DNA of 42,777 bases from Saccoglossus kowalevskii (taxonomy: Eukaryota; Hemichordata; Enteropneusta; Harrimaniidae), in assembly GCF_000003605.2 (NCBI RefSeq), contig NW_003155742.1, positions 376,161-418,937 of the forward strand, read 5' to 3'. Shown piece after piece: positions 1 to 12,607 of this stretch (position 1 is the stretch's first letter; the number at the start of each line of letters is the position of its first letter). Both the position numbers and the translations under genes were made by a program. The notes beneath the pieces were generated by a model, which searched no databases, was not told where the DNA came from, and was given only the letters and a program-made list of their open reading frames with translations.

Positions 1-90
1 AGTTTATTGTTATTGAATACGAGTCAAAAATAAAAAAGCACAAGGAAATGAAAATGGAAAGGTACAGGGTGATTAATATTTCAAACAGCT

Positions 91-1141
91 ATGCAGATGT
101 CGGACATTAGTGTTTTGACTTTAAATGTTAGGGGAGGGGGTCAGTATAGAAAACATAAACATATAATCAACTGGTTTCCTAAACAAGGAAGCAGTATCAT
201 AATGCTACAGGAAACACACAGTACATTAAACTGTGAAAGACATTGGCGTAGCCAATTAAAAGGACAAATGATTTTCAGTCATGGTTCATCAACTACTAGA
301 GGTGTATTAATAATTATGAGAAACTTAGATTATGATATTCACAGAATTGTGTCAGACCCAGAGGGCAGGTATATAATATTGGATGTTACAATTTCTGGCA
401 AGCAATTTTTACTGATAAACTCATATGCTCTCACTTTTGAAAAATAACATACCAATTTTCTAAACCTATTATTGAAAGAAATCAAGGGACATTTATTAAA
501 TTTGGATGTCAATATTCTACAATATGAGAGAGTTCCAGTTGAAGGTTAATCATAACCTTCTCACTACAAACATAAGATTACACAAAATTATACCTGAAAT
601 GTGTGAAACCAAGCTATGTAGATGGGGAGAATGAAACATTAATACATCTTATGGTTGATTAGTTGAATAATTTTTGGTTAAATTTCTCAGAAAATTGGGG
701 CAGGAAACGAGGTTGGGCCAAGAAGCTCCCTTAGGCAATGTCAATACTGCTGGGAAACTCGCTGTTACCAATATTATAATTGTTTTAATATTGATAGCAA
801 CGACGTATATGTAGATAGAATTCCCTATTTAAGCCTTTTTAACCATTTGTACACAATATACAAAAAATAAAATATGTAATAGCTAACAAAAAGGGAAAAC
901 TTGAACAGCACCTTAAAAAATGGGGCAAGTTCCTTGCAGTATTGGCAGAATAATACTCTAGGTTTATTGGTTGAACATTCTGATGTGACAAATTAATAAG
1001 ACCACATTTGTATCAATCACATTTTAATGTCTGATCAGTTAGTTAAATATTGTACTTTTCTAAGATGCAATGTATGTGCTACATGTAAGTTGTTGAATTA
1101 TTGTACTAAGACTCAATAAAAGTTTATGAAATATAAAAAAA
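91..1141 (+). mobile_element. L1/Tx1-like LINE remnant, internally deleted, with 3' end
   Basis: The 5' part (91-447) encodes an endonuclease (EEP/APE-like) N terminus of a LINE ORF2. It shows the opening strand ISVLTLNVRG with the conserved Asn, and IIMLQETHS with the catalytic Glu. After a +/-1 shift near 445 the fold seems to continue as NFLNLLLKEIKGHLLNL to about 515, just where the GDFN motif would be expected. The sequence then jumps near 520-550 to ORF2 C-terminal residues: LLTTNIRLHK, a Cys region, and after another frameshift ETLIHL. A terminal EQHLKKWGKFLAVLAE with stop follows at 903-953. The rest of the endonuclease and the whole reverse transcriptase domain are missing. A 3' UTR with AATAAA (1115-1120) and a short A tract (1135-1141) ends the copy. 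It cannot move on its own. The left end may run out of the window. Confidence 0.82.
1115..1120 (+). promoter_or_regulatory. Polyadenylation signal of the LINE remnant
   Basis: AATAAA about 15 bases before the A-rich tail that closes the LINE copy. The pairing of signal and tail supports a retrotransposed 3' end. Confidence 0.6.
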
Positions 1142-3050
1142 GATCAAGAACAAACTACACTGGTCCCATAAACATCATCCACCTGGTTTAATTCAGAAGT
1201 TTAGGCTTTCCGAGTCTGATGTATATTTTACTAGCTTGTCACAAACCCTGTCCATCAAGTTTCAGATGCCTATCCAGATTGCGACTTCACTACCTCATCT
1301 GCCTATTTTTTCATACAGCCGTGGTATCTATACCCGATGCTGAGTTGATGATGTCTTTGCCTAATGAGGATTATACAGGGGGGTTTATTTCAGTCCGGTG
1401 TGTTCCCATAGTCAGCGAATGAAATCAATCTGTACGATACATATATTTCCAAAGATGGCATGGCGGTTAAGATCGTATCTGCAGCCCTTAACCAAGTACC
1501 CAAAGTCACATGTGTTAATAACAGATTCGAGAATTCAGGTATGTGCCATGCTCACCGAGGGTTCATTGTTGGTGTTTATCCCTAGGTAAGATTGGAACTC
1601 GGGTCTATTGATCATGAGTCCGATGCAACAATCACTTTGCTGTCAGAGACCACTTTTACTTTAATTTATTTCTGATATGCATAAGTCAACATCATCGCCT
1701 CTCAGAAACAGTTGTTTAACAATAGCCTGGAACATCGCTATACTAGCCTGGACAAGAATACTGGAAACCTGGCAATATCCTACCCAGGACAGGGTAGTAT
1801 AGCATCATAAAGAATGGAGCATAGTGTTCAATTTGGAAATTCCAACATTGGTAAGCCTGACATTGTCATCCAGGGCTCCTTCGCACATCATATAGCCTCA
1901 GGGCGGGACGTATGACTATGTACAGCCTTGAGTGTTTGACAACCAGGAGCCACAGTCTATCTCATATACCACTAGTTCAGAACCTCGTTCCTGGCCCCTT
2001 GTGAAAGATTCCGCTTAGAACTAAGCTCAGAAATAAGAAATACATTCTTGACTGGGCTCGGTAGGAGACATACTTTTTCTAGAGCAATTCATCTAATCCA
2101 AGAAACAAATGACCTCACAGCATGACAGCCCAGTCATTGAGTGAGTTAGAAAGCCTAATTGAAAGTGAGTTATTGTCGCAGTCTCAATGTTGATATTCCT
2201 GTCGCTCACTGATTGCAAATGTGTAATCAACTGACGGAAAAGTCTAGTTTCTAATAAATTCGTACTCTCAATTCTCCACGATGGTGATCAATGCAATTGG
2301 TATGGACACAACTGGAGTCTTGACAATGGATCCAACACCGGCCCAGATGATACTAGATGAATCAGCAGAATTGTAAAGAGGGGTTGACAGTCCTGTACAA
2401 TGGAAACAGGGATTCCTAGTACTCGCCAGTGTTCTCTGTACATAAGGCAAGTGGCAGTATTTGCATGATCCTAAATTACTTAAAACTAAACCAGCATGTT
2501 CGATCCCATGGGCATATTATACGCACTGAGTGTGGCCTGGTAGATGGTCAAGGGGTTACCAAATCAGCAATGACGGATATTGCAGTGGTAATACTTCTCT
2601 AGTGCAAAACTAATGGCACCAAGCTAGAAACGAAGCACCAAAGGACAAACTGAACACCGTAGTGAATGCTTTGTCTCACTAGAGCATTTCAGACCAACTA
2701 AGTGAAAGCTCGCTCTATTCGCTATCAATAAAAATCTTTCATGTCTTAACGTAGATTGCCGTGGTGATGACATGTGAGTACATGGACGACAATGCATTTC
2801 CACTCTTCCCACTCATAGCCAAGGTGCTAATCAAGCTGCAATGAGCAGACACTATTGTTTTGTTTTTTAACGCTGGTAACCCCGAATTGCGGACCCTCTC
2901 TTAGTGGACTAACCATGATAATTACCATCTAACCAAATGATCAAGAGACCCACAAGTATACCAGCTGCACGCGTGGAAGTGGTACAGTGCAGTCGCCAAG
3001 CAAGTGGTTCCTGAATATGCAACTGATAATCTCTGTGAATAAACTAATCA
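1142..3050. other. Decayed repeat-like DNA without a gene
   Basis: Directly follows the LINE tail. It has a more even base composition than the flanking AT-rich DNA and only short ORFs in all frames. Its texture suggests an old, heavily mutated mobile element, but I find no diagnostic transposase, protease, reverse transcriptase or integrase motif. A possible tRNA-derived segment on the minus strand is listed separately. Confidence 0.4.
1586..1650 (-). mobile_element. Possible tRNA-derived SINE head (Pol III A/B box pair)
   Basis: Read on the minus strand, CAGCAAAGTGAT (1642-1631) resembles an A box and GAGTTCCAATC (1600-1590) resembles a B box. The start-to-start distance is 42 bases, close to a real tRNA. 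CTCATGA lies between them where an anticodon loop with CAT would sit. Stem pairing is poor, so this is not a functional tRNA gene. It could be a decayed SINE head or chance. Confidence 0.3.
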
Positions 3051-6000
3051 ATAGTGCCATTATTCAATGTTTTTATGTATTTTATTAAAACACCTGCAAA
3101 CTGTGAGTATATCTAGGTTGCATTAGATGTAACAACTATTTCTTAGAGAAGACCGAACCTGTGAAATCCGACACACCTGCAAACAAATATACCTATCCAA
3201 TGCAGTTGTGAAACGATATAGACGCCGTGCATCGCGCGTTCAAACGTAAACAAAGAATATATTTCACACGCGTTGGATGTATCACATGAAACCCATGACT
3301 GTGATCCTTTTAAGAAGAATAATTTTATCACAGGAGGATGAAAATTGTATTGTATAAGCCAATTTGATGAGCGTGGGATATGTGTACCGGAATGTTAAGT
3401 TAGTGAGAAGAGGTGACCATAACCTAGGGATGCATCGTCTAAATGTCACTATTGCAATGTAGTCAATCCCAGTGGATTTTTGCGACAAAAATCTATCATT
3501 TATTTGAAATGGGGATGAAAACATGAATTTCGAGAAGAGTAGATCAGATACGTCTTTCCAAAGCGCAACGGGAACACCGCGCTTTAATTATTATAAAGAC
3601 GCACTCAGTCGGATGGCGTTCTGCGCATGCCAGCCGTTTCAACCACTCACACGTTTCAGCCAATGAAATACAAATCTTCAAGATTCGCAGTGTTGCCTAA
3701 TCCAAGATAACGCAGTACGCTAATAATTTATGGAGGAGATTACAGAAATAAGATAAAAAACAGCAACAGAATTAGATAAATTATGAATGGCGTTAACTTC
3801 AAATCGTTGAGCCATGGAAATAACTTTGAGAATAGTAGAACAAACATATACCCCTGTTACAGAGTAGTGTCGTGTTTTCAGCCCTGAGTGGTTGTACTCT
3901 TTCTTGTCTTTGCACAGATAAACTAAAGTGTGTCCTAAACAAGTCCTACTCGCTTGATGGGCACTGTTATAGTCTTATTTGTTTCTAGTGATTCTAATAA
4001 CATAATTACAGTTGCCATGGTTACACACATATTGTCTCGAGTTTGGAAAATATCGACATTACCGCGTGTAATTGCATTTGTACATCTCCGGGGAATTAGA
4101 TTGCATGGAGCCATAACGCACTACTGAATTCAGAAATATGTTTAAATCCACGACCGGATATTTGGTGACAAAATGGAACGTAATTTACAGATCTTTTTTT
4201 TTAAAAAAAAAAATATTTTTAAGACGTGCCTTTGAACCGGCTGTCACGGCAGGCAATTACTGCAGATGAAATTGAGCATGACAATTATTGGAAAATGTCG
4301 ATACACGTATACATGCGCGAGACGAGCGATTGTCTTAATGCACAGCGGCGATGATCCCACGCTGGGCAACTAATTCGTGAATTTATATATACTCGATTGT
4401 TTTCCAAAAGAAAATAACAGTGCAAGACATATTTTACTTTATGCTTTTAATAAATGCGTTTTAATTTATTGAATATACTTAAGGAGAATGGTATACGTTT
4501 AAAGTTGTTATGTTGTTAGATAGAACAGCAGAAATGATGAAATAAATGCCACTTACAACCCACCAGTCTTGTTTTGTTTTCGGAGGCGGGTGGGGGGTAT
4601 GTGTACGTAAATTTACAGTCTGTGATATTAGTATGACAAAGTTATTTGTCGGTTTTTACCAATGTATGCGGGTGATGGGCACGGTATTTAGATTGCGGGT
4701 TGCGTTACCACAGCAGTGTTAGTCCTCGGCGATTTGGTGTGCAAAGTTGCAAACGCATTGCAAGTGCAGCACGGCGTGGTACACTTTATAGCAACATGCA
4801 TACTGCAAAATGACCGACAGCGACCATTGCCACTGAAAGTGTTGGTACGACTTCTTGATGCAATTTATTCTCAACGGCGCACGCTACATGCGATGAAATG
4901 CACCACGGGATATTTATATGTAAATTATACCAAACGACGACACCGTGACGGAACCATTAAATTATAAATACTAAAAAACGTTGTTTCGAATTGACAGTAA
5001 TTCAGGGTGGTAAATTAGAGCGGTATATATTAAAAGAACATGTCACTGTCGTCACGTGTTAAGCATGGGCCACTGAACAGTTAATCATATAAACGGTATA
5101 CTCACATAGTATCAATTACGCACAACACAAATCTTTTTGAAAATCACAAAAAATGATGAATGTATTTAGAAAAACATGAGGTGTGTATAATATAAACTAT
5201 TACATTGCTATGTATATAATACAAATATATCTGACAATGTCCGTCAATAAAGTGTTGTATTCCTAGTAAGACTCCAACGTGTATTAACGTTTGGATTGTT
5301 CGGCGAGGCCACAAACACAACATAATATGGAATTACCATTATGTCTAGAACGCGTCAAATTATGCCCTCCACGACGCCGCCGATCAACTCTACGTGTAGT
5401 TGATTTACGTGTGCAATTCGTCCTTTGTCTTCGTTCACTCTGAAGTCTGCTACATTGGCCCCCAGCCCGATACGTCTTCTAATTCAGACTCGGTTCGTCG
5501 TCCAAATTACACGCTCCACGCACAGAATGCTTGTTCTAAATTGCCCGTGCACATTAACACCGAACTACTTTCTTCAAATTGCCCCGTCTGCATTCCGCAT
5601 TAAGACCGAATGAAAGCATTTAAGTTAAACTACCCGCAAACGTATGTTTAAATCAATCCCAAACGAAAAGCAGATAAACTAGCCCCATTTCATTACAAGG
5701 ATATCCTTGGCAGGATTTGAACAATTTTTCTTCATTAACTGCGAAAGACTGTTAATTAAGCAATAATAGAAACAATATCGCTCAATATGTGGCGTGTGTG
5801 GCCTGGGGCCTACATAGTGCGCAGGTCTAATTGGAACACGAATGAAATGCAAGCTGGCCTTCGGTTGATATAATACCCAATTTTTTTTCTTCTAGTATTT
5901 ACCTGTACATGCTTTGGTATTTTGAGCTTAAAGTAAAAAAAATACAGAACTTCATAAACTATTCATGTAATGTATCCCAAGGGAACACGCAACGAACATT

Positions 6001-6344
6001 TACGACTCTTAACATTTCTACAGTTCATCTTCCTAAACTGATTTCCATTCCACCTAATACTGCGGCGACATTCCAAATGTATTCTTTAAAGAATTTTATT
6101 GATAAAAAATGACATTACATTTTGTTTTGGGGTGTCACGATCTGAACAAATCACGCAGGAATAGTTATATTCAAAACGTGTATTATAATAAAATGAAATT
6201 CCTTAATATTATAATTTTGAGGTAAATATATAGGTCTGGAGTAATGTAGCTTGTGAATTATTACACGTTGTATTTAATCCTTTTTTTCTCACAAACTTGT
6301 TACAATAGCGCGCATACAATGTAATATACACAGGTCATGCACGG
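3051..6344. other. Non-coding stretch
   Basis: AT-rich single-copy-looking DNA. ORFs of 60-83 codons occur on both strands but show no domain, no credible splice context and no family signature. A T/A homopolymer pair lies at about 4193-4212. Confidence 0.5.
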
Positions 6345-6464
6345 AGTATTTATTTTTTTCACAGAATTCGAAACGGAGTCTGTCAATTATACATTGCCGC
6401 GAGAGCGCTGTGTATTTTTCACAAAATACGAACAGTAGTCTGTCAGTTATGCAAGTCGGGTGAA
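6345..6464. repeat. Two imperfect copies of a 60-bp unit
   Basis: ACAGAATTCGAAACGGAGTC at 6361 matches ACAAAATACGAACAGTAGTC at 6421, followed by TGTCAATTAT and TGTCAGTTAT, giving a 60-bp spacing. Because 60 is divisible by three, the minus-strand ORF across it contains a repeated peptide. That ORF has no other support. Confidence 0.7.
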
Positions 6465-8452
6465 TGATTTTATTTCCCCCATTTCCCGTGGGAATTGAGG
6501 CTCCACGCAAATACAGCTTTCTACAAAATGCTGATGAAGGAGAACGGAGGTCTATACGTGCACTGGACACCGACACTTCGTTATTTGTGATTACGTTGGG
6601 GATTTCTTTCCAACAAATGTAGGTCGGGTTTATTTGGGGTGACATACCGAATATTTTTTGGCCAGGTTATATTTAAAAAATCGCACACACAAAAAAAACA
6701 CATCTTCGCTAGAAGAAAAAAACCCCACAATAATCAAGTCTATCAATTATTATTTAAAATTCGATGGGCTGTCGATATCAATACTTATCATTAAAGAATC
6801 CATACTGTAAAGTCTATTTAAAAACATCGTTTGTTAATTTATTGTAAATGTTCAGTTCTCTCTCTAAATGTAACTGCCAATAATTACAGTAAAAATCAGA
6901 ATACGCGGAGAAAAAAATGCTATGGATATAAATAAACTTAACGCTCAGCTGTTCCACAATCAATCTTACATAGACAGCCTACTTAGAAATGAATTGATGA
7001 CTCCTAGTATCGACGACATTATCACGTGACAAAAATCACTAAATAAAACATGCAAGGGCATGACAATTGGGTTTCTCTCAGCAATTCACAGGGCGGAGAT
7101 TCACAACGCCACAACTGGGTAATCCTCTTAGAATGACGCATTTTTGAGATCCGACACAAACGTTTTTTTTTTTTCGACGTGAATAATTTCTTACCGATAT
7201 TAGGAATTCTCTGTTATATAGGGATATCAATACTTGTTTAACTAACCGTTGATGGCGCACTTGGCTTTGTAATTCACCGTTCATAAGCGCCAAAATGTTC
7301 ATAAATGTTTATCAAAATATAGGAACATGTATAATACAATCAATGACTTATCAAATTTGGAAATTTACGAGGAAATGATATAATTTTTAATTGAACTATG
7401 ACTTATGACATTGTTTTTTGTGCTATTGTTGTTTTTTGTTTTATATTATTTTTTTTTTCTCATTGATATATTCAACTAGCCAAAAAACGTTTTTAATTGT
7501 ATTACGTACTCACATTTCAAATCTAAGTAATGTTACACACCCAAGCTTCAACGTTCAATTTCATGCTTACGCGTTATATTTAATGGTAACCTCCCTTTTC
7601 GCGTATACGTGTGATAGAGTGAAAAGTGTACATTTTTAATAACTCTTTTTGCGGCCAGAACCTTATTTTCTATACCCGAGGTGACGTTCTTGGGACTATT
7701 TTCAAAATCCAGGTTTGCTCTTTCCGAGAAGAATCCCCGGGGAACCCATTGATTGATGGCATATATTAATATTACAAATTGCGTAAACGTGCCTGGCCAA
7801 GTATATTCACAGCTAATTACGCATTTGTTCGAGCTCCATGGTTCGTAGGTTGCGTTACAGCCATGAATTCGTGATCAGGATTGACATCATGTTATTCTGT
7901 ATGATACGGTGTAATTCGTTGTCCTTGTCACAAATAGCGTGTATGCTGGTCTCAGCCGTTTTTTTTTTTTTTTTTTCTGAGATACGACGCACTACTTTGG
8001 AACGCATCACCTCCTATATCCGGTTCTCGACACCAAACAACCGCCAGCCGAACGCTGCCGCCGCCGCCGCGAGATTCCTTTTGTGACCTCTTGAATATGA
8101 GTATACAGTTTGTAAAATGTGCGTAATATTTAAAACTGTATAGTGTTCTGTATATACTATAATACAAGGCAACCCCTCCTCTAAAAACATTCCCATACGT
8201 TTTAACGTTCTGTCTCGCCCGACACAACACGTTGCGTATTCAGCGTAAACACACATAACTCAGCTTCATTATCTTGTATCAGTACGCCGACATTATGGCA
8301 TCAGTGTAATCTTCGAGGCCGAAGAGTGGCAGTCTTATCGACCTAAATGAAGCGGGGCTTCGAGGCAAGATTATCACCAAGAAAATGGATTAAACATTTA
8401 ATTACATATAAACAGAATTCTATGTTCTTATCGCGGGCTCATATCTTTTACT
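6465..8452. other. Non-coding stretch
   Basis: AT-rich DNA with homopolymer runs (for example T-runs near 7155 and 7960) and a short GCC trinucleotide run near 8056. No gene is recognisable. Confidence 0.5.
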
Positions 8453-8849
8453 CAATTCACTGTGATTATCGCAGAAGCGAGATGCTGCTACTTTGCCGGG
8501 CGAATAAAAAACATGGAGTTGCCGCGCGCCCACAGTAAAACAGTGAACGTCGGTACGCAATGACGCTCATTGACGCTGCGTCGATCTTACGCACATGACA
8601 CAAAGAGTACCGGGAGTGAGTCGTCGGTCAGCGCGTATTTTCAATTCATTGTAAGTATCGCAGAAGCAAGATGCTACTATTTTCCGGGCAAAACAAACAC
8701 AAAAAAACATGGACTTGTTGCGCGTCCAAAGTAAAACAGTGAACGTCGGTACGCAATGACGCTCATTTACGGTCGCGTCCTCGCTAAGTCGATCTGACGC
8801 ACATGACACAAAGAGTACCGGGAGTGAGTCGTCGGTCGGCACGTATATT
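8453..8849. repeat. Tandem direct duplication of a ~190-bp unit
   Basis: Copy 1 (8453-8641) and copy 2 (8642-8849) share long near-identical blocks, including AAAACAGTGAACGTCGGTAC, CAATGACGCTCATT and CACATGACACAAAGAGTACC. Copy 2 carries small insertions (an A-rich run and an extra segment near 8778), making it about 19 bp longer. No coding signature fits either strand. Confidence 0.9.
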
Positions 8850-11800
8850 ACACACGTAATAAAAAAATTCAATTTTTTCTTTACTAAAAAAATAATAAAT
8901 TAAATTTAGAAACATTGCAGAAATAAACAAGCCCTAAAATGATGTAATCAGCTATCAGTTTACGCTGTTAGTTTCTTGATCGGAGTGCGTTCTACGCCGG
9001 CCGTGATTTTATTGTGCTTAAGGACCTTCTAATTGAAGCTAGTTTAAGCACAAATTGTATTAGCTTGTGTGTTAAATTCTGCTGTTTCGAAGATTGAATT
9101 ATGTATAACATTAATATTTCACTCAAACAATACTTAACTGAAATATGTGATTAAAAAGTAATTTAAGTCGTAAAAAGAAGTATCAAGTTCCGTCGTGTAT
9201 GAACACTTCTGTAAAAAGGCGGCGGGGCGCTATTTTAGCCAAACCCGGTTAATAAGGCGAGACAGTGCGTCCTGTGACGTCACAACGCCATAACGCTGCA
9301 ATGTAAAAGTCTATACATGATCACGTGACATTTTGTCAGACGTGTGTCATTTTCACAGGATGATCTCATATGTGTTTTGAAAATACTTTTTAATGAATAT
9401 TATAGAACATCGAAAACTACAACTAACTGCTTTTAGAACAGTGAATCTGTAAGTTTTGCGATATTTTCAACGACGATATAAACCAAAATTCAGAATTTCC
9501 AGTAAATACAAGTGTACTTTTGATGTCGATGTTACAGTAAAGGGCATAAAACCGTGCTCGTTATAAAATTTGTATAAGTATATTAATGGTATTGTGACAC
9601 CAACGTGAGTTCTAGTTATACTATTAATGAGACCAACATTACCCAATCGGCAGTTGCAGTTGCTTTTTTCACGTGAGCGTATGCGCACGCATTGTGGGCG
9701 TTGACAATATTTAGCCTTAGCCAATTACTATGGAATAAATGAATTTGGATGAAAGCTGGTGATCGGCTTTTACAAATTTATGTAAATACGTTTACAAGTA
9801 AAGCCACAGTTTTGGTGCTTTTCACTGGTTACCATGTCTCACGCAATGGTGGTAGATTATACTGCAGTGTTTTTATTTTCAAAAGCTAGTTAATTTTGTC
9901 TTGTTTTCTGCATTTATCGGTTGGTATTTTCGTCGCTAAGAATGTATGTGGGCGCGCGTCTGAACACATTTGCGTATGAATAGAAGTCGGGTTAGCCAAT
10001 CACCGAACAGGATTTAAAGCATGTCACAACCCTTGCGCAAACTTTCACGAATATTGTAGATTCCTTGCGATTTTCATAAAATCTGAGAACCCGTGTAATA
10101 ATAACATAACTCCATAGCCTCGCCCTGGCGTTTTGCATCGCGTGGAAGTTATTTTCACTCGTGATGCGGTAATCATGCTACGTTTTCATACTCCGAAAAA
10201 TACACCAAATCTCTCGTGAAAATAACTTTCATGCCCCATAAAAGTCTGCCATATCATTTTGGGACACAAATATATTAGAAAAAAAAAACATGCGGGAAAA
10301 AAGTCACACGAGTTGTCTTACAAAATAATCCACCAATGCAAGTTCATTGATAAAAAAACACATGGTATATATATATTATATATTGGCCAATCGCAACATT
10401 GAAAACATGTACCGTACGCAGGCAGCAAATCGATTCGCGACGAACGCAAGACTGAGCATTTCTATTAGCTTGGAACATTTTGAGACTGATCACCACGGCT
10501 CCTTCTTCCCTGTAGATGACTATTATTGCAGAATTCTTCACAGCTCTGGGCAATCATGTAAAAAAAATGGCAAGAGAACAGCTGTTCCATTACTCCTACG
10601 GCTGTTTTGGTTCTTTTGATTACATCCGTATTGACTGCTCTTCTGGCTACTTAGTAGATTTGGGCACAAATGAACAGAATTGTCGTCATGTATGAGCAAA
10701 ATTGTTATCAATTCCGACAATTTACCCTACTGTTGCCTTCTTTTAATATCATTGTTTAAAGGGGGAATGTGCGTTTGAATATCGAAGTGCTCGTAGATTT
10801 CACGCAAGTGTGAACGCAGACGATAAGCACTTTTAATTCTGCGCTGAATTATTTCGTTTTTCTTCAACTATATAACTGACGCCCCCGCCTTTTCGATATT
10901 ATAATTACTATACAGAACCAATATAAAATGTTACGACATGCCGACATTTCGACCAATATAAATTCATTTTATCTCAAGTGTGAATGTGTGTCATCGCCTT
11001 CATCTTGAAATGGTTTGAGATAAAAAAAAATGGCACAGTTGTTCATATTTTTACAAAGTCGTGTTTTATTTTTCTTTACGGGCTCGGAATTCACGCGAGA
11101 ACACGCAGTACGCCAGGTTGAATTTAAATATACACCTACGACTGAATGCGCGAGCGTCCAGTGTACAATTATGTCATCATGTCCGCCATTTTGTTTATCA
11201 ACTTCAATCTACAATTTTGTTTTTCATTTTAATTGACGACTAGTCTTATTAAAATTCCTGAAATGGTCCTCTAATCAGAATTTCGCCACATCATGACTTG
11301 GCAGGTAAGTTTTTATCTTGTGGTACCACACAATCTTTTTTTGAACATTTCGACCGCTCGAACCGCGCGCGCCGTCACGGTGACACCAGACAAGTAGACA
11401 AATAGACCCGCAAGCAGTCTGCTTGTATTCGTAGTGCTCATTCATTGTCCATTCAAAATGAACCCAAATATGTCCCTTTCTACGACCAACACAGAACATT
11501 GATGGGAAAAATAAAATATTGCTATCATACCTTTTTTTTCAGTGAACGACGGAATTAGAATTACCATATCTCAGGTATTCTGTACGTGTTGCACATTATA
11601 TGCATGTTATGGTGCTCGGAAATGTCAAATAGGTCTGAACATCCATCGAATCCGGATTATAGACGTTGTCGATCACCAAATTGATTTTCATTTAAATAAC
11701 TTCCTCGTGTTCAGCATTCCGTATTAGCGAGCTGCAAACAACGCTAGGAGTTTCTCGATATGACGTGGGTCAAACAGACTCTTAATATTTTTTTCTATTT

Positions 11801-12566
11801 TTTGTTCTCGATTTTTTTATTTGAAAAAAAAAATCCTGAATATTTCGGGAAGCTTTTGATTGCAATGACATTATTGTTGTACGTTTATCAGATTTTGCGT
11901 TATCGATGTATGTATTACATTGCAAGATCACAAAATCAATATGAAGACGTAGTAATCTACAGATGGACCAACGTTTGCTTCACAGTCAGTGGATAGATTC
12001 AAACAAATGTGATTTCTCATTTTCCAAATCAATCTTGCTACTCGAAGACTGGGCACAGCAATATTAAATAATAAATAGAAAACAGTATTACTACTAGTAT
12101 TTGGAGTAAAGATATATCTCATTATCCTTGTCGAAATTCCTCTTTGGAAATTATTACGGTCCACACAACGACGTAGGGGATTCAAATTATACAACGATAA
12201 GAGCGTTTTTCATACAGTAAGTCAACTATTTCACAATCGGTTAGTTTCCGAGCAGTGACGTTACCACATATTTAACACAAATTTAAATAGTTCTCTTTGG
12301 CTTCAAAAAGTGTAATTTAAAATTTATTCGTAGTATAGTTGCAACATTTTGCAATTGTGGCGTAAAACCTATAAATGAAATCATGTTATTTCACTTTGAC
12401 AGCGTTTACATGTCATAGATAGCAAATGCAATAACTAGATTCTTATTGGATGCACGGAGGATTAAACATTCAAAATTATCGTTCAATTTTATTATTTTAG
12501 CAAGAATGTAGTATTATCCGGGCAGTATTATGATTAAGGTTAGTTGTACCATGTGCCACTAGCCAC
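8850..12566. other. Non-coding stretch
   Basis: No recognisable gene. There are scattered short ORFs and homopolymer runs (for example A-run near 10281). A TGACGTCA palindrome occurs near 9276. Confidence 0.5.
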
Positions 12567-12607
12567 GAGACTCGAAACCCGGTCATTCCTGCCATGCAGC
12601 TATATTT
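12567..12607. repeat. Dispersed repeat fragment, copy 1
   Basis: ACTCGAAACCCGGTCATTCC followed by TGCCATGCAGCTATATTT closely matches 19295-19334 in the same orientation. On the minus strand the core GGGTTTCGAGTC looks like a Pol III B box, which would fit a SINE. No partner A box at tRNA spacing was found. Confidence 0.6.

Noticed and set aside
1219-1589. Overlapping short + strand ORFs after the LINE end
   Set aside because: No motif of any mobile element protein or host family can be seen, and the region is frame-broken throughout.
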